From Protula sp. h YS-2021 (lineage: Eukaryota; Annelida; Polychaeta; Sabellida; Serpulidae): 64,000 bases of DNA. Positions 53,530 through 64,000 of this stretch are shown piece after piece (position 1 is the first letter of the stretch; every line of letters starts with the position of its first letter). The stretch is taken from the NCBI GenBank assembly GCA_949752745.1, contig OX457028.1:26107458-26171457 (forward strand), read 5' to 3'. The position numbers and the translations under genes are program-made. The notes beneath the pieces are model-generated. The model was not told where the DNA came from, did not search any database, and saw only the letters and a program-made list of their open reading frames with translations.

Positions 53530-55104
53530 ATGATGGATTCAGTTAACAGACTTTGCGTAGTACTTGTTCTTATCTGGAAAACATTTTCACTCAGCAGATG
53601 TCAAGAAAGTTGCATATTTGGTAATGACGACTACTGCTACTTTCCATGCGGATGTTCGCCGTCACAAAACTCGACGGTCCTCTGCGATTCTGTAAATGGG
53701 CAATGCTATTCGCATTCATGTGGAAGCGGGTATAGTTTATCCGAATCGGGAGGATTTTATACACCTTCTGTCGGGTACTTTAGATACTTTGGAGCAGAAC
53801 TATACCTGGTGCACCCTGTTACTCACGAACGCCTTACTGGTAACTTGTATGAAACGCGTGACGACTTTTATGATATAAATAGTAACTGTAGCGACTTGTT
53901 AGATCCAGGCTTAATCGATTTCGATGAAACAGCTATTTGGGAAATTGATTTAAAAAGACACTACCTGTTTAATCCTCGGCGTTTCCAATTTAAAAATTAT
54001 CGCTTTCATTTAAGATATGTTCATATCTACATGAAAAACAGTTCTTATACCACTGGACATATTTACAAATGCACTTTGGATCATGTTTACATAAATTGTC
54101 CGAAATCTCAGAATGTCATTGCACGTCATTTGTATTTCAAGTTTGTGGTATCGGAATACAAGTGTGTACCTTTTGCTCGCACTGGTTTTCGATACGTACC
54201 TAGTTACTTCCTGGAGCTTGACTGCCCGCGATGTCTGCAGAAGAACGCGTCTTCGTGTGGGAATGGCCTGTGGTGCGAGACGTGCAGCAATGGCTGGCGG
54301 CCGCCGGATTGTCGCAGACCGTGTGAACCAGGCTATCACGGCATAAACTGTCACGACATATATTCCTTCGACTGGAATGGAACAGTAGATATTACTGAGA
54401 CCACAAAATCGTCAGTTGAAATTTACTACCAATGCTTTTCAGATATTCCGCTGGAGTACGAACACTATTTTCGTATACTTATACAAGAATTACTGTCTAA
54501 TGGCTATGAAACTGTGCGAATATTCCAATTCAATAAGACGAAAAACGTGGTCCACATTGAAAAATTATCACTGGGACAGCACACTTTCAGATTTATTTTA
54601 TCTGGGCATGCTACAATCCCTACCGTACACGGTGCGCCTAGTGACGCCATTTCCGTTGATTTAGACTCTCCACGAGATTCCAAGCCATCCATAATTGGCT
54701 TTGAGATTGCTTTCGCTGTTGCCCTGCTGGTACTTGTCGTGTTGCTGGTGTATTGGATCGTGCACAGGCGGCGGTCAAAGCGCCCACTTTTCCCCTGCAT
54801 AAAGCTGATCACGCAGTGCACCACGCGGGAGGGGCCTGAATCGGGACCAAGTGCAACATACCAGAACGAAGTCGCTTCAGACCCCGCCTCGAGGCAGATG
54901 GCTTCTCCGACCTTGGGCGAGGAGAACCCGTATGAACTGGAGGACTGCAGACGTGTAGGTGGCGATTCGAAGCAATCAGCATACCAGACTGAGGTATCTA
55001 ACACCGAGGGGTCATCTGCTCCCGAAATGCTGTATCAAGGAACCTATGCAAATTTTAAAGACCCGAATGAGAAGCCTAGTATCTATGAAACTCTGAACAT
55101 GTAA
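53530..55104 (+). CDS. P3: receptor-like type I membrane protein (intact)
   Basis: 524 residues, uninterrupted, starting at the conserved double ATG. Architecture as in P1: signal peptide, EGF-like module, galactose-binding-like middle, second Cys-rich module, FnIII-like domain, transmembrane helix about 390-412, tail of 112 residues. One Cys of the first module is changed (GGFYTP where the others have GGFCTP), leaving a probable unpaired cysteine. The tail ends YANF (Y506), nine residues, YETL (Y519): the first half of the ITAM-like pair has Phe instead of Leu. PYELED and AYQTE tyrosines are also present. The middle domain differs from P1 in short patches (for example FKNYRFHLRYVH and LDHVYINCPK). 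It is the closest relative of P1 by flanks and linker. Ligand unknown. Confidence 0.87.
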   Translation: MMDSVNRLCVVLVLIWKTFSLSRCQESCIFGNDDYCYFPCGCSPSQNSTVLCDSVNGQCYSHSCGSGYSLSESGGFYTPSVGYFRYFGAELYLVHPVTHERLTGNLYETRDDFYDINSNCSDLLDPGLIDFDETAIWEIDLKRHYLFNPRRFQFKNYRFHLRYVHIYMKNSSYTTGHIYKCTLDHVYINCPKSQNVIARHLYFKFVVSEYKCVPFARTGFRYVPSYFLELDCPRCLQKNASSCGNGLWCETCSNGWRPPDCRRPCEPGYHGINCHDIYSFDWNGTVDITETTKSSVEIYYQCFSDIPLEYEHYFRILIQELLSNGYETVRIFQFNKTKNVVHIEKLSLGQHTFRFILSGHATIPTVHGAPSDAISVDLDSPRDSKPSIIGFEIAFAVALLVLVVLLVYWIVHRRRSKRPLFPCIKLITQCTTREGPESGPSATYQNEVASDPASRQMASPTLGEENPYELEDCRRVGGDSKQSAYQTEVSNTEGSSAPEMLYQGTYANFKDPNEKPSIYETLNM

Positions 55105-57959
55105 ATGTATGTGAAATTCCTTATGTTGTATTGTATAGTGAAAAACATAGCGTTTTCAGTGCAACTTGGAAGCTGTCAGTGTAGTCATTGAAAACGCATT
55201 CGGTTTGACAGTCTTTAGGATGAAAAACTTAAGGCTGCAAAAGAAATTTCGACTTTGGACTTAGAAATGAAGCAATTTGTACAGGTTTTTCCATGCATAT
55301 GAAGTTTCACTTTTGTAGCTTAACAAAGGTCAATTTTTTCTTTTTTTTCTTTGTAAATAATTTCCGTGTAACTCATATACGCACCAGCTAGAAAGTCGAA
55401 ATTTTACGTGAATTTAGGGGGTATGTTGTGTTTCATGGATAAAAATTTTATACCGCCGTATATAAAGCATATGAGTAGCACAGTGCAACCGTTTCAATTA
55501 TGGTATCTCGTAATAACCTGCCCAGTGCAATGGGAAATTTTAGTCCTTTTTTGCACCCTGCCTTTATCTTTTTACCTTGGTTCATAATGTTTTAATATTT
55601 TCAAATACAGAGCGAACTTTTGGGTTAAATTCCACGTCAGCGCATTACCAGACCTACTGATCTTATGGAGTTATATTTTACGGATCATCCTTTTTGAATA
55701 CATCGACATTTAGGAACTGTTTTTAGCATAGGGGGGGGGGCTTTTGGCTACAAGAGCTATATCCGTAGTGTGGGTTCTGTCACCAGTCCGTCCCTCCTCC
55801 GTCTAGCTGTCCATCCTTCCGTCGATCTGCATACTTTTATATTTTGCTACTTCCTTTTTTAAGTTTTAGTGGGATCGCAGAAAGGTTCAGTGGAAATGTG
55901 GCCCATTTAGAGGGACACATGTCCATTCGCTAATTTGGAAAGTTAGGATCCGGATGAGGGGTGAAAAAAGATGTAAAATAAGGCCTGTTTGTCGTTACCT
56001 CTTCCTGGTTCGGATAAAATGACGTACAGTAAAACCTGCCAGTCTTTACGAACTTCCGGATCCGGATAAAACTGTAACGTACAGTAACACTGCTGTAGTC
56101 ATCGACTTCCAGACCAGATAAAAATGACTTACAGTAAAACCTGTTGTAGCGACCACCTGCCAGACTCGGATTACATGACATGCAGTAAAATCTTTTTTAA
56201 TGACAAAAAAGTGGCGGAATGATTTTCTGAAAAGGTCAGTGTTTTGCGTCAATATCTGAAATCATTCCATTAAAAGAGCGCTAATTCCTGCTTATTTTCA
56301 TATAAAAAATCGCGTTTTAGGTGTCTATACTCAGCAGTTGAAAAGTAACGAGGCAAAAATAGTGGGAACAGGCCAAACCCCCCGGCCGAAACCCCCCGGC
56401 TGTAATCCCCCGTCAAACCCCCCCCCCCCCCGGCGGCCTAAACCCCCGACCGAAAACTCCCCGGTTCTAAAAGAAAATGTGTAATGATAATTTGTTCTGG
56501 TGCCTCTTTTCACACTCGTACGAAACATAGCCATTTGCTAGATTTTTATTTTTTCTTTACGTACAAATGCCCTTGGTACAATATCTTCGGATTCCCTTTA
56601 GCAGATGTGATGTATTCCATGATGGTAGCATGATTTTTCACAGCAATCTGGGTCACTAAATTACCCATTCAAGTGAATCACAATGGATATAAGTCACATC
56701 TAACGCAAGAGAAATTGTAATTTGTAAACTCGACTGATCTCGCAAACGGCATATGAATTGCAATTTTTAATGTGTACACACTCATCAATCGTAAGAGCAA
56801 TTACAATTTCAAAAAACTGAGTGCTATCATCAATGGATGTATGAAGTTTCTTTTGAAATGATGATCAATTTCTTCAGTGGTTCAGAAATTGCAATTTGTG
56901 GTCTCTTCAGTTGGCATTTGAAATGTAATTAACAATGTGGATGTATCGCAATTACAAAAAATAAAATAGACCTGAGAACCGGGGGGTTTTGTTCGGGTGG
57001 TTTAGGCCGCCGGGGGGTTTTAGTCTGGGGGTTTTGACGGGGGGTTCGGTCGGGGGAGGGGGGTTTGGGTCTTGACTCAAAGATAGTGGCAACTATTTCC
57101 TGTTTAAATCAGATTTTAGTTTCAACTTTCGTTGAGAAAAGAAAAAAAGCCGTAATAACGAGTACTGCGATGTGAAAATACACATACTCCAATGTGATAA
57201 GGGTTTGATGTCATAGACGACGTTAACAGAACGTGAAAGTTTCATTCAACATCAAATTGACGAAAGAATGAGTGACAATATACATTTTCAATTAACACGT
57301 GTGTCGATCAAAATGCAACAGAGCGAAAATGCCAGCATTCGTACCTAACAGAGAAAAAACGCCCGCGTTCGCTTCTACCCCAGTCACAGAGTGAAAACGC
57401 CCACGTTTGCTCATACGCCCTCTCCCACCCTCAACCCTTCCCATTCACAGCGTGAAACGCCGGCATTCGTTCCCATTCCCTATTTACAGAGCGGAAACGC
57501 CCGCATTCGCTCCTACCCGATTCACAGAGCTAAAACACCCACGTTTGAACCTAACGCCCCCCCGTCTCAGAGTGAAAACGCCCACCTTTGCTCATACCCC
57601 ACCCCCCTCATCTCCCTTCCCATTCACAGGGAAAACGCCCACGTTCGCTCCAACTCCACACTCACAGAGCGAAATGCCACAGATCGTTCCCACCTAAATT
57701 TTTGCTTCTCCCTTCATTTTATGTCAAATCCTTGTGTTATCATGGAGCTGCTGTGTAGCAAAAAGACTGAACACAACAAAAAATAACATAGGGCGCGCTT
57801 TCTTGATTTATTGAAACCCATTTTTGCGACCACCTTCCAGACTCGGATAAAAAAGACGTCCAGTAAAATCTGTTTTAGTGGCCACCGTCTGTTTTGTTTA
57901 TTTCTGAATTTTTGAAAATGAATTATGATTATTTTTGCAGAAATGAATATCACTCTTGC
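55105..57959 (+). other. 3' flank of P3 with insertions
   Basis: It follows the P1 3' flank to about 55965 (T-rich segment, GTCC-type stretch near 55790). Foreign sequence then fills about 55965-57095: GCGACCACC/GTAAAACCTG repeats, then the fold-back element at 56370-57077. The ordinary flank resumes at about 57097 (TTCCTGTTTAAATCAG), with the minisatellite at about 57310-57690 and the AATGAATAT block near 57945. The ORFs at 57391 and 57407 come from the minisatellite. Confidence 0.75.
56370..57077. mobile_element. C/G-rich fold-back element with about 100 bp inverted ends
   Basis: The left arm (56370-56468) is C-rich (AAACCCCCC, CCCCCGGCGGCCTAAAC). The right arm (56975-57077) is its imperfect reverse complement (GTTTAGGCCGCCGGGGGG, GGGGGAGGGGGG). 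The 16 bp flanks, CAAAAATAGTGGGAAC (56354) and CAAAGATAGTGGCAAC (57078), match at 14 of 16 positions and look like an aged target duplication. The 500 bp interior is AT-rich with no ORF. It lies within sequence absent from the other 3' flanks. Confidence 0.75.
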
Positions 57960-58414
57960 GTTTTGTGCGCACTGGTCGCTCTAGTTTAGTGCAAAATTCC
58001 ACTACTAAAGTATAAATCATGCTTACGTCGCACATCGTGTCGTATACACTTCCTCAATATAAGCATTTATGTGACTTCTAGTGCTGACGTATTAGTGAAT
58101 AAACATGTAAATAACGAGTTGATTTTGTTTCTTGCAATGAACGTTGTCTGGACCGACCAGATTGAGAAGACTTCTGCAAATTATCGGCAAATAAAAGCAT
58201 AGTAACGCGCCAGTGATATAATATATGTGAAGGAATACGGACAAACTGTTGCATGTTACGTGGAAAAATTCTTTTTTTTTTTTGTTTTATTTGTCTTAGA
58301 AATTGTCCGTGTGATTGAATGTAGTACAGAAATTTGAATGCAGCTAAGAAATTCTCTTATGCACCTAGAATTTAGGGATTAAAAAATAGATGGTTTATTT
58401 GATGAACAGGACGC
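57960..58414 (+). other. Upstream flank of P4 (short form)
   Basis: It starts near GCACTGGTCGCTCTAG and lacks the 470 bp block present upstream of P2 and P5. The last 250 bp, including the GGTTTATTTGATGAACAGGA segment before the ATG, match the other copies. No TATA box was clear. Confidence 0.6.
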
Positions 58415-60044
58415 ATGATGGATTCAGTTAACAGACTTTGCGTAGTACTCGTTCTTATCTGGAAAACATTTTCATACAGCAATTGCCAAGAAAGTTGCAT
58501 ATTTGGTAATGACGACGATTGCTACCTTCCATGTGGATGTTCGCCGTCACAAAACTCAACGGTCCTGTGTGATTCTATAAATGGGCAATGCTATTCGCAT
58601 TCATGTGAAAGCGGGTATAGTTTATCCGAATCCGGAGGATTCTGTATACCCTCTACTAACAGTTACTTTAGAGACCTTGGAGCAGAACTATACCTGGTGC
58701 ACCCTGTTACTGGAGTACGCCTTACTGGCATGAAACGCGTGACGACTTTATTGGTATGAATAGTGACTGTAGCGACTTGTTAGATCCAGGCTTAATCGAT
58801 TTCAACGAAACAGCTATTTGGGAATTTGATTTAAAAAGACATTACCTGTTTAATCCTGAGGATTTCCGCTTCGAAAATTATCGTTTTCCTTTCCTAGATG
58901 TTCATATCTACATGAAAAACAGTTCTTATACCACTGGTCATATTTACAATTGCACTTCCGATATTTTCTACGTATTTTGTCCCGAAACTCAGAATGTCAT
59001 TGCACGTCATTTGTATTTCAAATTTGTAGCATCGGAATACATGTACAAGTGTTTTCCTTTTGATCGCGCTGGTTTTGGATACGTACCTAGTTACTTCCTG
59101 GAGCTTGACTGCCCACGATGTCTGCAGAAGATCTCGTTTTCCTGTGGGAATGGCCTGTGGTGTGAGACGTGTAGCAATGGCTGGCGGCCGCCGGATTGTC
59201 GCAGACCGTGTGAACCAGGCTATCACGGCATAAACTGTCACGACACGTATTCCTTCGACTGGAATGGAACAGTACATATTACTGAAACCACAGAATCGTC
59301 AGTTGAAATTTACTACCAATGCTTTTCAGTTATCCCGCTGGAGTACGAACACTATTTTCGTATACTTATACAAGAATTACTGTCTAATGGTTATGAAACT
59401 GTGCGAATATTCCCATTCAATAAGACAAAAAACTTGGTCCACATTGAAAAATTATCACTGGGATCGCACACGTTCAGGTTTGTTTTATCTTGGCACGCTA
59501 CAATCACTACCGTACACGGTGAGCCTAGTGACGTCATTTCCGTTAATTTAGACTCTCCGCGAGATTCCGTGAAAAACGATTCTCCACGAGATTCCAAGCC
59601 ATCCATAAATGGCTTTGAGATCGCTTTCGCTGTTGCCATGCTGGTACTTGTCGTGTTGCTGGTATATTGGATCGTGCACAGGCGGCGGTCAAAGCGCCCA
59701 CTTTTCCCCTGCATAAAGCTGATCACGCAGTGCAGCACGCGGGAGGAGCCTGAATTGGGACCAAGTGCAACATACCAGAACACAACGAAGTCGCTTTAGA
59801 CCGCGCCTCGAGGCAGATGGCTTCTCCTACCGAGGGCCGAGGCTCGCGCCCAGTGGGTGAGGAAAGTCCGTATGAGCTGGAGGACTGCAGACGTGTAGGT
59901 GGCGATTTGAAGCAATCAGCATACCAGATTGAGGCAGCCAACACCGAGGGGTCATCTGATCCCGAAATGCTGTATCAAGGAACCTATGCAAATTTTAAAG
60001 ACCCGAATGAGAAGCCTAGTATCTATGAAACTCTGAACATGTAA
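58415..60044 (+). pseudogene. P4: receptor-like family member broken by two frameshifts
   Basis: The conserved double ATG and signal peptide are present, and the reading starts intact through the EGF-like module. Near 58728 a 7 bp loss relative to P3 (after CGCCTTACTGG) shifts the frame; translation would end at 58759. The middle domain, second Cys-rich module, FnIII-like domain and transmembrane helix remain readable in the second frame (58756-59799). A 1 bp loss near 59783 (AACACAACGAAG) shifts it again, and the tail with YANF and YETL continues in the third frame to 60044. Sequence conservation outside the lesions is high, so inactivation is recent. Without RNA data, sequencing error at both sites cannot be excluded but is unlikely. 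Confidence 0.82.
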
Positions 60045-61936
60045 ATGTATGTGAAATTCCTTATGTTGTATTGTATAGTGAAAAACAGAGCGTTTTCAGT
60101 GCAGGTTGGAAGCTCTCAGTGTAGTAATTGAAACGCATTCGGTTTGACAGTCTTTAGAATGAAAAAGTTAAGGCTGCAAAAGAAAATTCGACTTTGGACT
60201 TAGAAATGGAGCAGTTTGGACAGGTTTTTCTATGCATGTAAAGTTTCACTTTTTTAGCGTAACAAAGTTCAAATTTTTCTTTTCTTTTTCTTTCGTTTTT
60301 TTTTTTTGTAAATAATTTCCGTGTAACTCGTCAGATACCCACCAGCTAGAAAGTCGAAATTTTATGTGAAAGTAGGGGTATGTATTTTGGTGCTGTGTGA
60401 AATTTTGAGGCAAAGAATGCCTTAGATGTTGTGTTTCCTTGATAGAAATTTTATACCACCGTATATAAAGCATATGAGTAGCACAGTACAACCATTTCAA
60501 TTATGGTGTCTCATAATATCATGCCCAGTGCAATGGGAGATATTTTTGTTATTATTATTACATTTTGCACCCTGCTTTTCTCTTTTTGCCTTGGTTCTAT
60601 ATTTTTTAATATTTTCAAATACAGAGCAAACTTTTGAGTTAAATTCCACGTCAGTGAAGTACCAGACCTACTGATGTTTTGGAGTTATATTTTACGGATC
60701 ATCCTTTTCTAATAAATCGACTTTAATGAGCTGTTTTTATCATAGGGGGCCTTTTGGCTACAAGAGCTATATCCGTAATGCGGCCTCAATCACCAGTCCA
60801 TCCCTCCTTCCGTCTTTTCGATCCGTCCGTCTAATTACATTCTTTTATATTTTGCTACTTCCTTTTTTAAGTTTTAGTGGGATCGCAGAAAGGTTCTGTG
60901 GAAATGTGGCCCATTTAGAGGGACACATGTCCATTTGCTAATTAGGAAAGTTAGGAGAATCCGGATGAGGGGTGATTTTTTTTATTTGCTTTGTTCATTT
61001 CCTCTTTAAATCAGATTTTAGTTTCCAATTTCGTTGAGAAAAGAAAAGAAGCCGTAATAACTACGATATGAAAATACACATAATTAAATGTGATAAGGGT
61101 TTGATGTCATAGACGACCTTATCACAACGTGAAAGTTTTATTCCACATCAGAAAGACGAAAGAATGAATGACAATATACAGTGCCCAGTAACACGTGTGT
61201 CGACCAAAATCCCACTCACTCCATCAGAGCGGAAACACCCGCATTCGCTTCTACCCTATTCACAGAGCTTAAACGCCCACGTTTGAACCTCAAACCCTCA
61301 CAGAGCGAAAACGCCCACGTTTGCTCATACCCCCGTCATCTCCCTTCCCATTCACAGCAAAAACGCCTGCGCTCACTGCCACTCCCCACAGAGCGAAAAC
61401 GCCCGTGCTCGCTCCCACTCCCCACTCATAGCGCGAAAATGCCCGCGTTCGTTCCCACTCACAGCGAAAACGCCCACGTTTGCTGCCACACCACACTCAC
61501 AGACCGAAATGCCACAGATCGTTCCCACCTACAGTCTTTGCTGCTTCCTTTATTTTATGTCAAATCCTTGTGTTATCATGGAGCTGCTGTGTAGCAAAAA
61601 GTCTGAACACAACAAAAAATATAATATAGGGCACGCTTTCCCTAAAGTTTTAATAGCATTTATTGAAAACCATTTTAGCGACCACCATCCAGACTCGGAT
61701 AAACAAAGACGTCCAGTAAAATCTGTTTTAGTTTTTTTTGTCTTTGAATTTTTGAAAATGAATTGTGATTATTTTTGCTGAAATGGATATTTTATTTCAT
61801 TAATAGGAAAAAAGGAAAATGGTTATTGGGAAATTATGGGTTTGGTCGGGGAGACATTTGTTTTTGTTTACAATAATAGGGAACTAACTAGGTGCCGATT
61901 CTAAGTATGTAATATAAGCCTGTATCCACATGTTTT
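60045..61936 (+). other. 3' flank of P4 (single-copy form of the 2 kb unit)
   Basis: It is colinear with the P1 array units: GTTGTATTGTATAG at the start, a GTCCGTCTAATTAC stretch near 60820, the minisatellite at about 61200-61510, the GCGACCACC motif near 61680, ending at CTGGCCGCTGTGG. It is not tandemly amplified and holds no insertion, so it serves as the reference structure for the array. No gene. Confidence 0.8.
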
Positions 61937-62762
61937 GTGCGCTCTGGCCGCTGTGGATTTGTACTAAATTCCACAGCTTAAGTATGAATCATGCTTAAGT
62001 CGCACATCATGTCGTATTTCGTACTTGCAAACTAAGTTTGCAAATGGGTATGCTTTTGCCAAGAATTTCGGCTGTTTTTTTTTATTATTTTATTATTATT
62101 ATTTTTTTTTTTTTTGCTTCTTTTTCTCCGTCTTGAGGTCAGAGATTTTGAGCTTATTTTCGACACTTTGGTCCTAAGAGAGCTATATAAGAGGTAGATC
62201 GGTGACCTTGACCTCCTCCGTCATGGTCAAGGTGAAAAACCGGAAGTTGACCATTATCTCGAAAACGGTTAGAAAACTGAATTTGATTATTTGTGCCTAA
62301 AAGAGGTTACATTATATTTGCTTCGATGACCCCGTTCAAGATAATAATCCGGAGCTGATAATTGTGTCGAAACACTGAAAGATTTGTCTTTGACCAGATA
62401 TATTGTGCCTCTGGCCTTCTGACATTGCAAATCGGTGCCATTTTGCTACGTGTAGCGAAATTCGGTCTAGTTTACTTCCTTAATATGAGCATTTGTGTAG
62501 GTTGATACATTTGTGAACAAAAATGAAAACAACAAGTTGATTCTGTTTTTCGCAATGAATGTTGTCTGGGCCGACCAGATTGAGAAGAGTTCTGCAAATT
62601 ATCGGCAAATAACAGCATAATAACGCGCCAGTGGTATAATATATGTAAAGGAATACTGACAAACTGACATATGTATAGAAATTTGAATGCAGCCAAGAAA
62701 TCCGCTTATGCATCCAGGGTTATGGAATAAAAGATAGATGGTTTATTTGATAAACAGGACGC
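61937..62762 (+). other. Upstream flank of P5
   Basis: Nearly identical to 28927-29760 upstream of P2, including the extra 470 bp block, though its T/TTA tract is shorter (about 62077-62115). No gene. Confidence 0.75.
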
Positions 62763-64000
62763 ATGATGGATTCACTTCACAGCATTATGTTAGCGCTTGT
62801 TCTTATCTGGAAAACATTTTCACACAGCAGATGCCAAGAAAGTTGCATATTTGGTGGTGACGACGACTGCTACTTTCCATGTAGATGTTCGCCGTCACAA
62901 AACTCGACGGTCCTGTGTGATTCTGTAAATGGACAATGCTATTCGCATTCATGTGAACTATGGTATAGTTTATCCGAATCCGGAGGATTTTGTACACCCT
63001 CCTCTAACATAGACCTTAGAGACCTTGGAGCAGAACTATACCTGGTGCACCCTGTTACTGGAGTACGCCTTACTGACAACTTGTATGAAACGCGTGACTA
63101 CTTTCATGATATAAATAGTAACTGTAGCGACTTGTTAGATCCTGGATTAATCGATTTCAATGAAACAGCTATTTGGGAATTTGATTTAAAAAGACAATAT
63201 TTGTTTAACTCGTTTATACCAATCTTCATGAAGGATTCGTTTCTTTCCAATTATGTATCTCTTCAGGTCCACATGAAAAACAGTTCTTATACCACTGGAC
63301 ATATTTACAACCATTCTTATATTTTTGTTTCTCTTGCTCGTTTTTTTTGCCGTTTTTACCGAAAACCACAATTTCATTGCACGTCATTTGTATTTCAAAT
63401 TTGTAGCATCGCAATACGTGTATAAGTGTTTTCCTTTTCATCATGCACCTAGTTACTTCCTGGAGCTTGACTGCCCGCGATGTCTGCAGAAGAACGCGTC
63501 TTCCTGCGGGAATGGCCTGTGGTGCGAGACGTGCAGCAATGGCTGGCGGCCGCCGGATTGCCGCAGACCGTGTGAACCAGGCTATCACGACATAAACTGT
63601 CACGACACGTATTCTTTGGACTGGAATGGAACAGTAGATATTACTGAGACCACAAAATCGTCAGTTGAAATTTACTACCAATGCTTTTCAGATATTCCGC
63701 TGGAGTACGAACACTATTTTCGTATACTTTTACAAGAATTAATGTCTAATGGTTATGAAACTGTGCGAATATTCCCATTCAATAAGACGAAAAACTTGGT
63801 CCACATTGAAAAATTATCACTGGGATCGCACACTTTCAGATTTGTTTTATCTGGGCACGCTACAATCACTACCGTACACGGTGCGCCTAGTGACGCCATT
63901 TCCGTTGATTTAGACTCTCCGCGAGATTCCAAGCCATCCATAATTGGCTTTGAGATCGCTTTCGCTGTTGCCCTGCTGGTACTTGTCGTGTTGCTGGTAT
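62763..64000 (+). pseudogene. P5: receptor-like family member, frameshifted and cut by the window end
   Basis: It starts with the same MMDSLHSIMLALVLIW leader as P2. The EGF-like module is intact except for GCSPS changed to RCSPS. In the middle domain a net +16 bp difference from P2 around 63310-63372, in a T-rich stretch, shifts the frame, and translation stops at 63425. Downstream, the second Cys-rich module, FnIII-like domain and the start of the transmembrane helix stay open in the shifted frame to the window edge. A 15 bp in-frame loss near 63440 removes part of the variable loop. The lesion lies beside an eight-T run, so an assembly error is possible. The tail is not in the window. Confidence 0.75.

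Overview
The window reads as genomic DNA of a marine invertebrate, most likely a mollusc (inference). The evidence is non-bacterial gene structure, LTR retrotransposons of the Ty3/gypsy and BEL/Pao types, many non-autonomous repeats that pair a GTCC/GTCT-rich stretch with 120-180 bp tandem repeats (the layout described for molluscan 'pearl'/Helentron-like elements), and a lineage-specific family of receptor-like proteins. No housekeeping gene, rRNA gene, CRISPR array or bacterial operon was seen.

Layout. 1-8214: a Ty3/gypsy element on the minus strand (3' LTR cut by the window edge, gag, a pol that stops after reverse transcriptase, and a 2095 bp 5' LTR). 8215-12841: upstream flank and gene P1. 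12842-28926: four roughly 2 kb tandem units of P1 3' flank, units 2-4 each carrying the last 24 codons of the gene. Unit 4 is split by a full-length BEL/Pao element (18782-27026) with near-identical LTRs and a CCTTG target duplication. 28927-32277: flank and gene P2, whose cytoplasmic tail holds six 58-residue repeats. 32297-40500: several satellite-bearing, probably Helentron/pearl-like insertions and a decayed LINE fragment. 40500-50837: mostly non-coding DNA with a long inverted repeat, small inverted-repeat elements, microsatellites, a tRNA-like relic and AACGTTTT-type simple repeats. 50838-57959: flank, gene P3 and a 3' flank that carries a C/G-rich fold-back element. 57960-61930: P4, broken by two frameshifts. 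61931-64000: P5, frameshifted and cut by the window edge.

The main biological content is the P1-P5 family: intronless, same-strand, probably type I membrane proteins. Each has a signal peptide, an eight-cysteine EGF-like module, a middle domain resembling a galactose-binding or fucolectin-like fold, a second cysteine-rich module, an FnIII-like membrane-proximal domain, one transmembrane helix and a tyrosine-rich tail. In P1 the tail ends in an ITAM-like pair (YANL, nine residues, YETL); P3 and P4 have YANF/YETL, and P2 ends in YETV after its expanded repeats. Near-identical backbones with divergent short patches, intact and broken copies side by side, and copy-specific tails suggest a fast-evolving cell-surface recognition family. 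That role is inference; the architecture and motifs are seen directly.

The transposons explain much of the rest. The BEL element and a 3.8 kb satellite block entered at almost the same homologous position, about 19 nt past the stop codon, in two different copies of the gene's 3' end.
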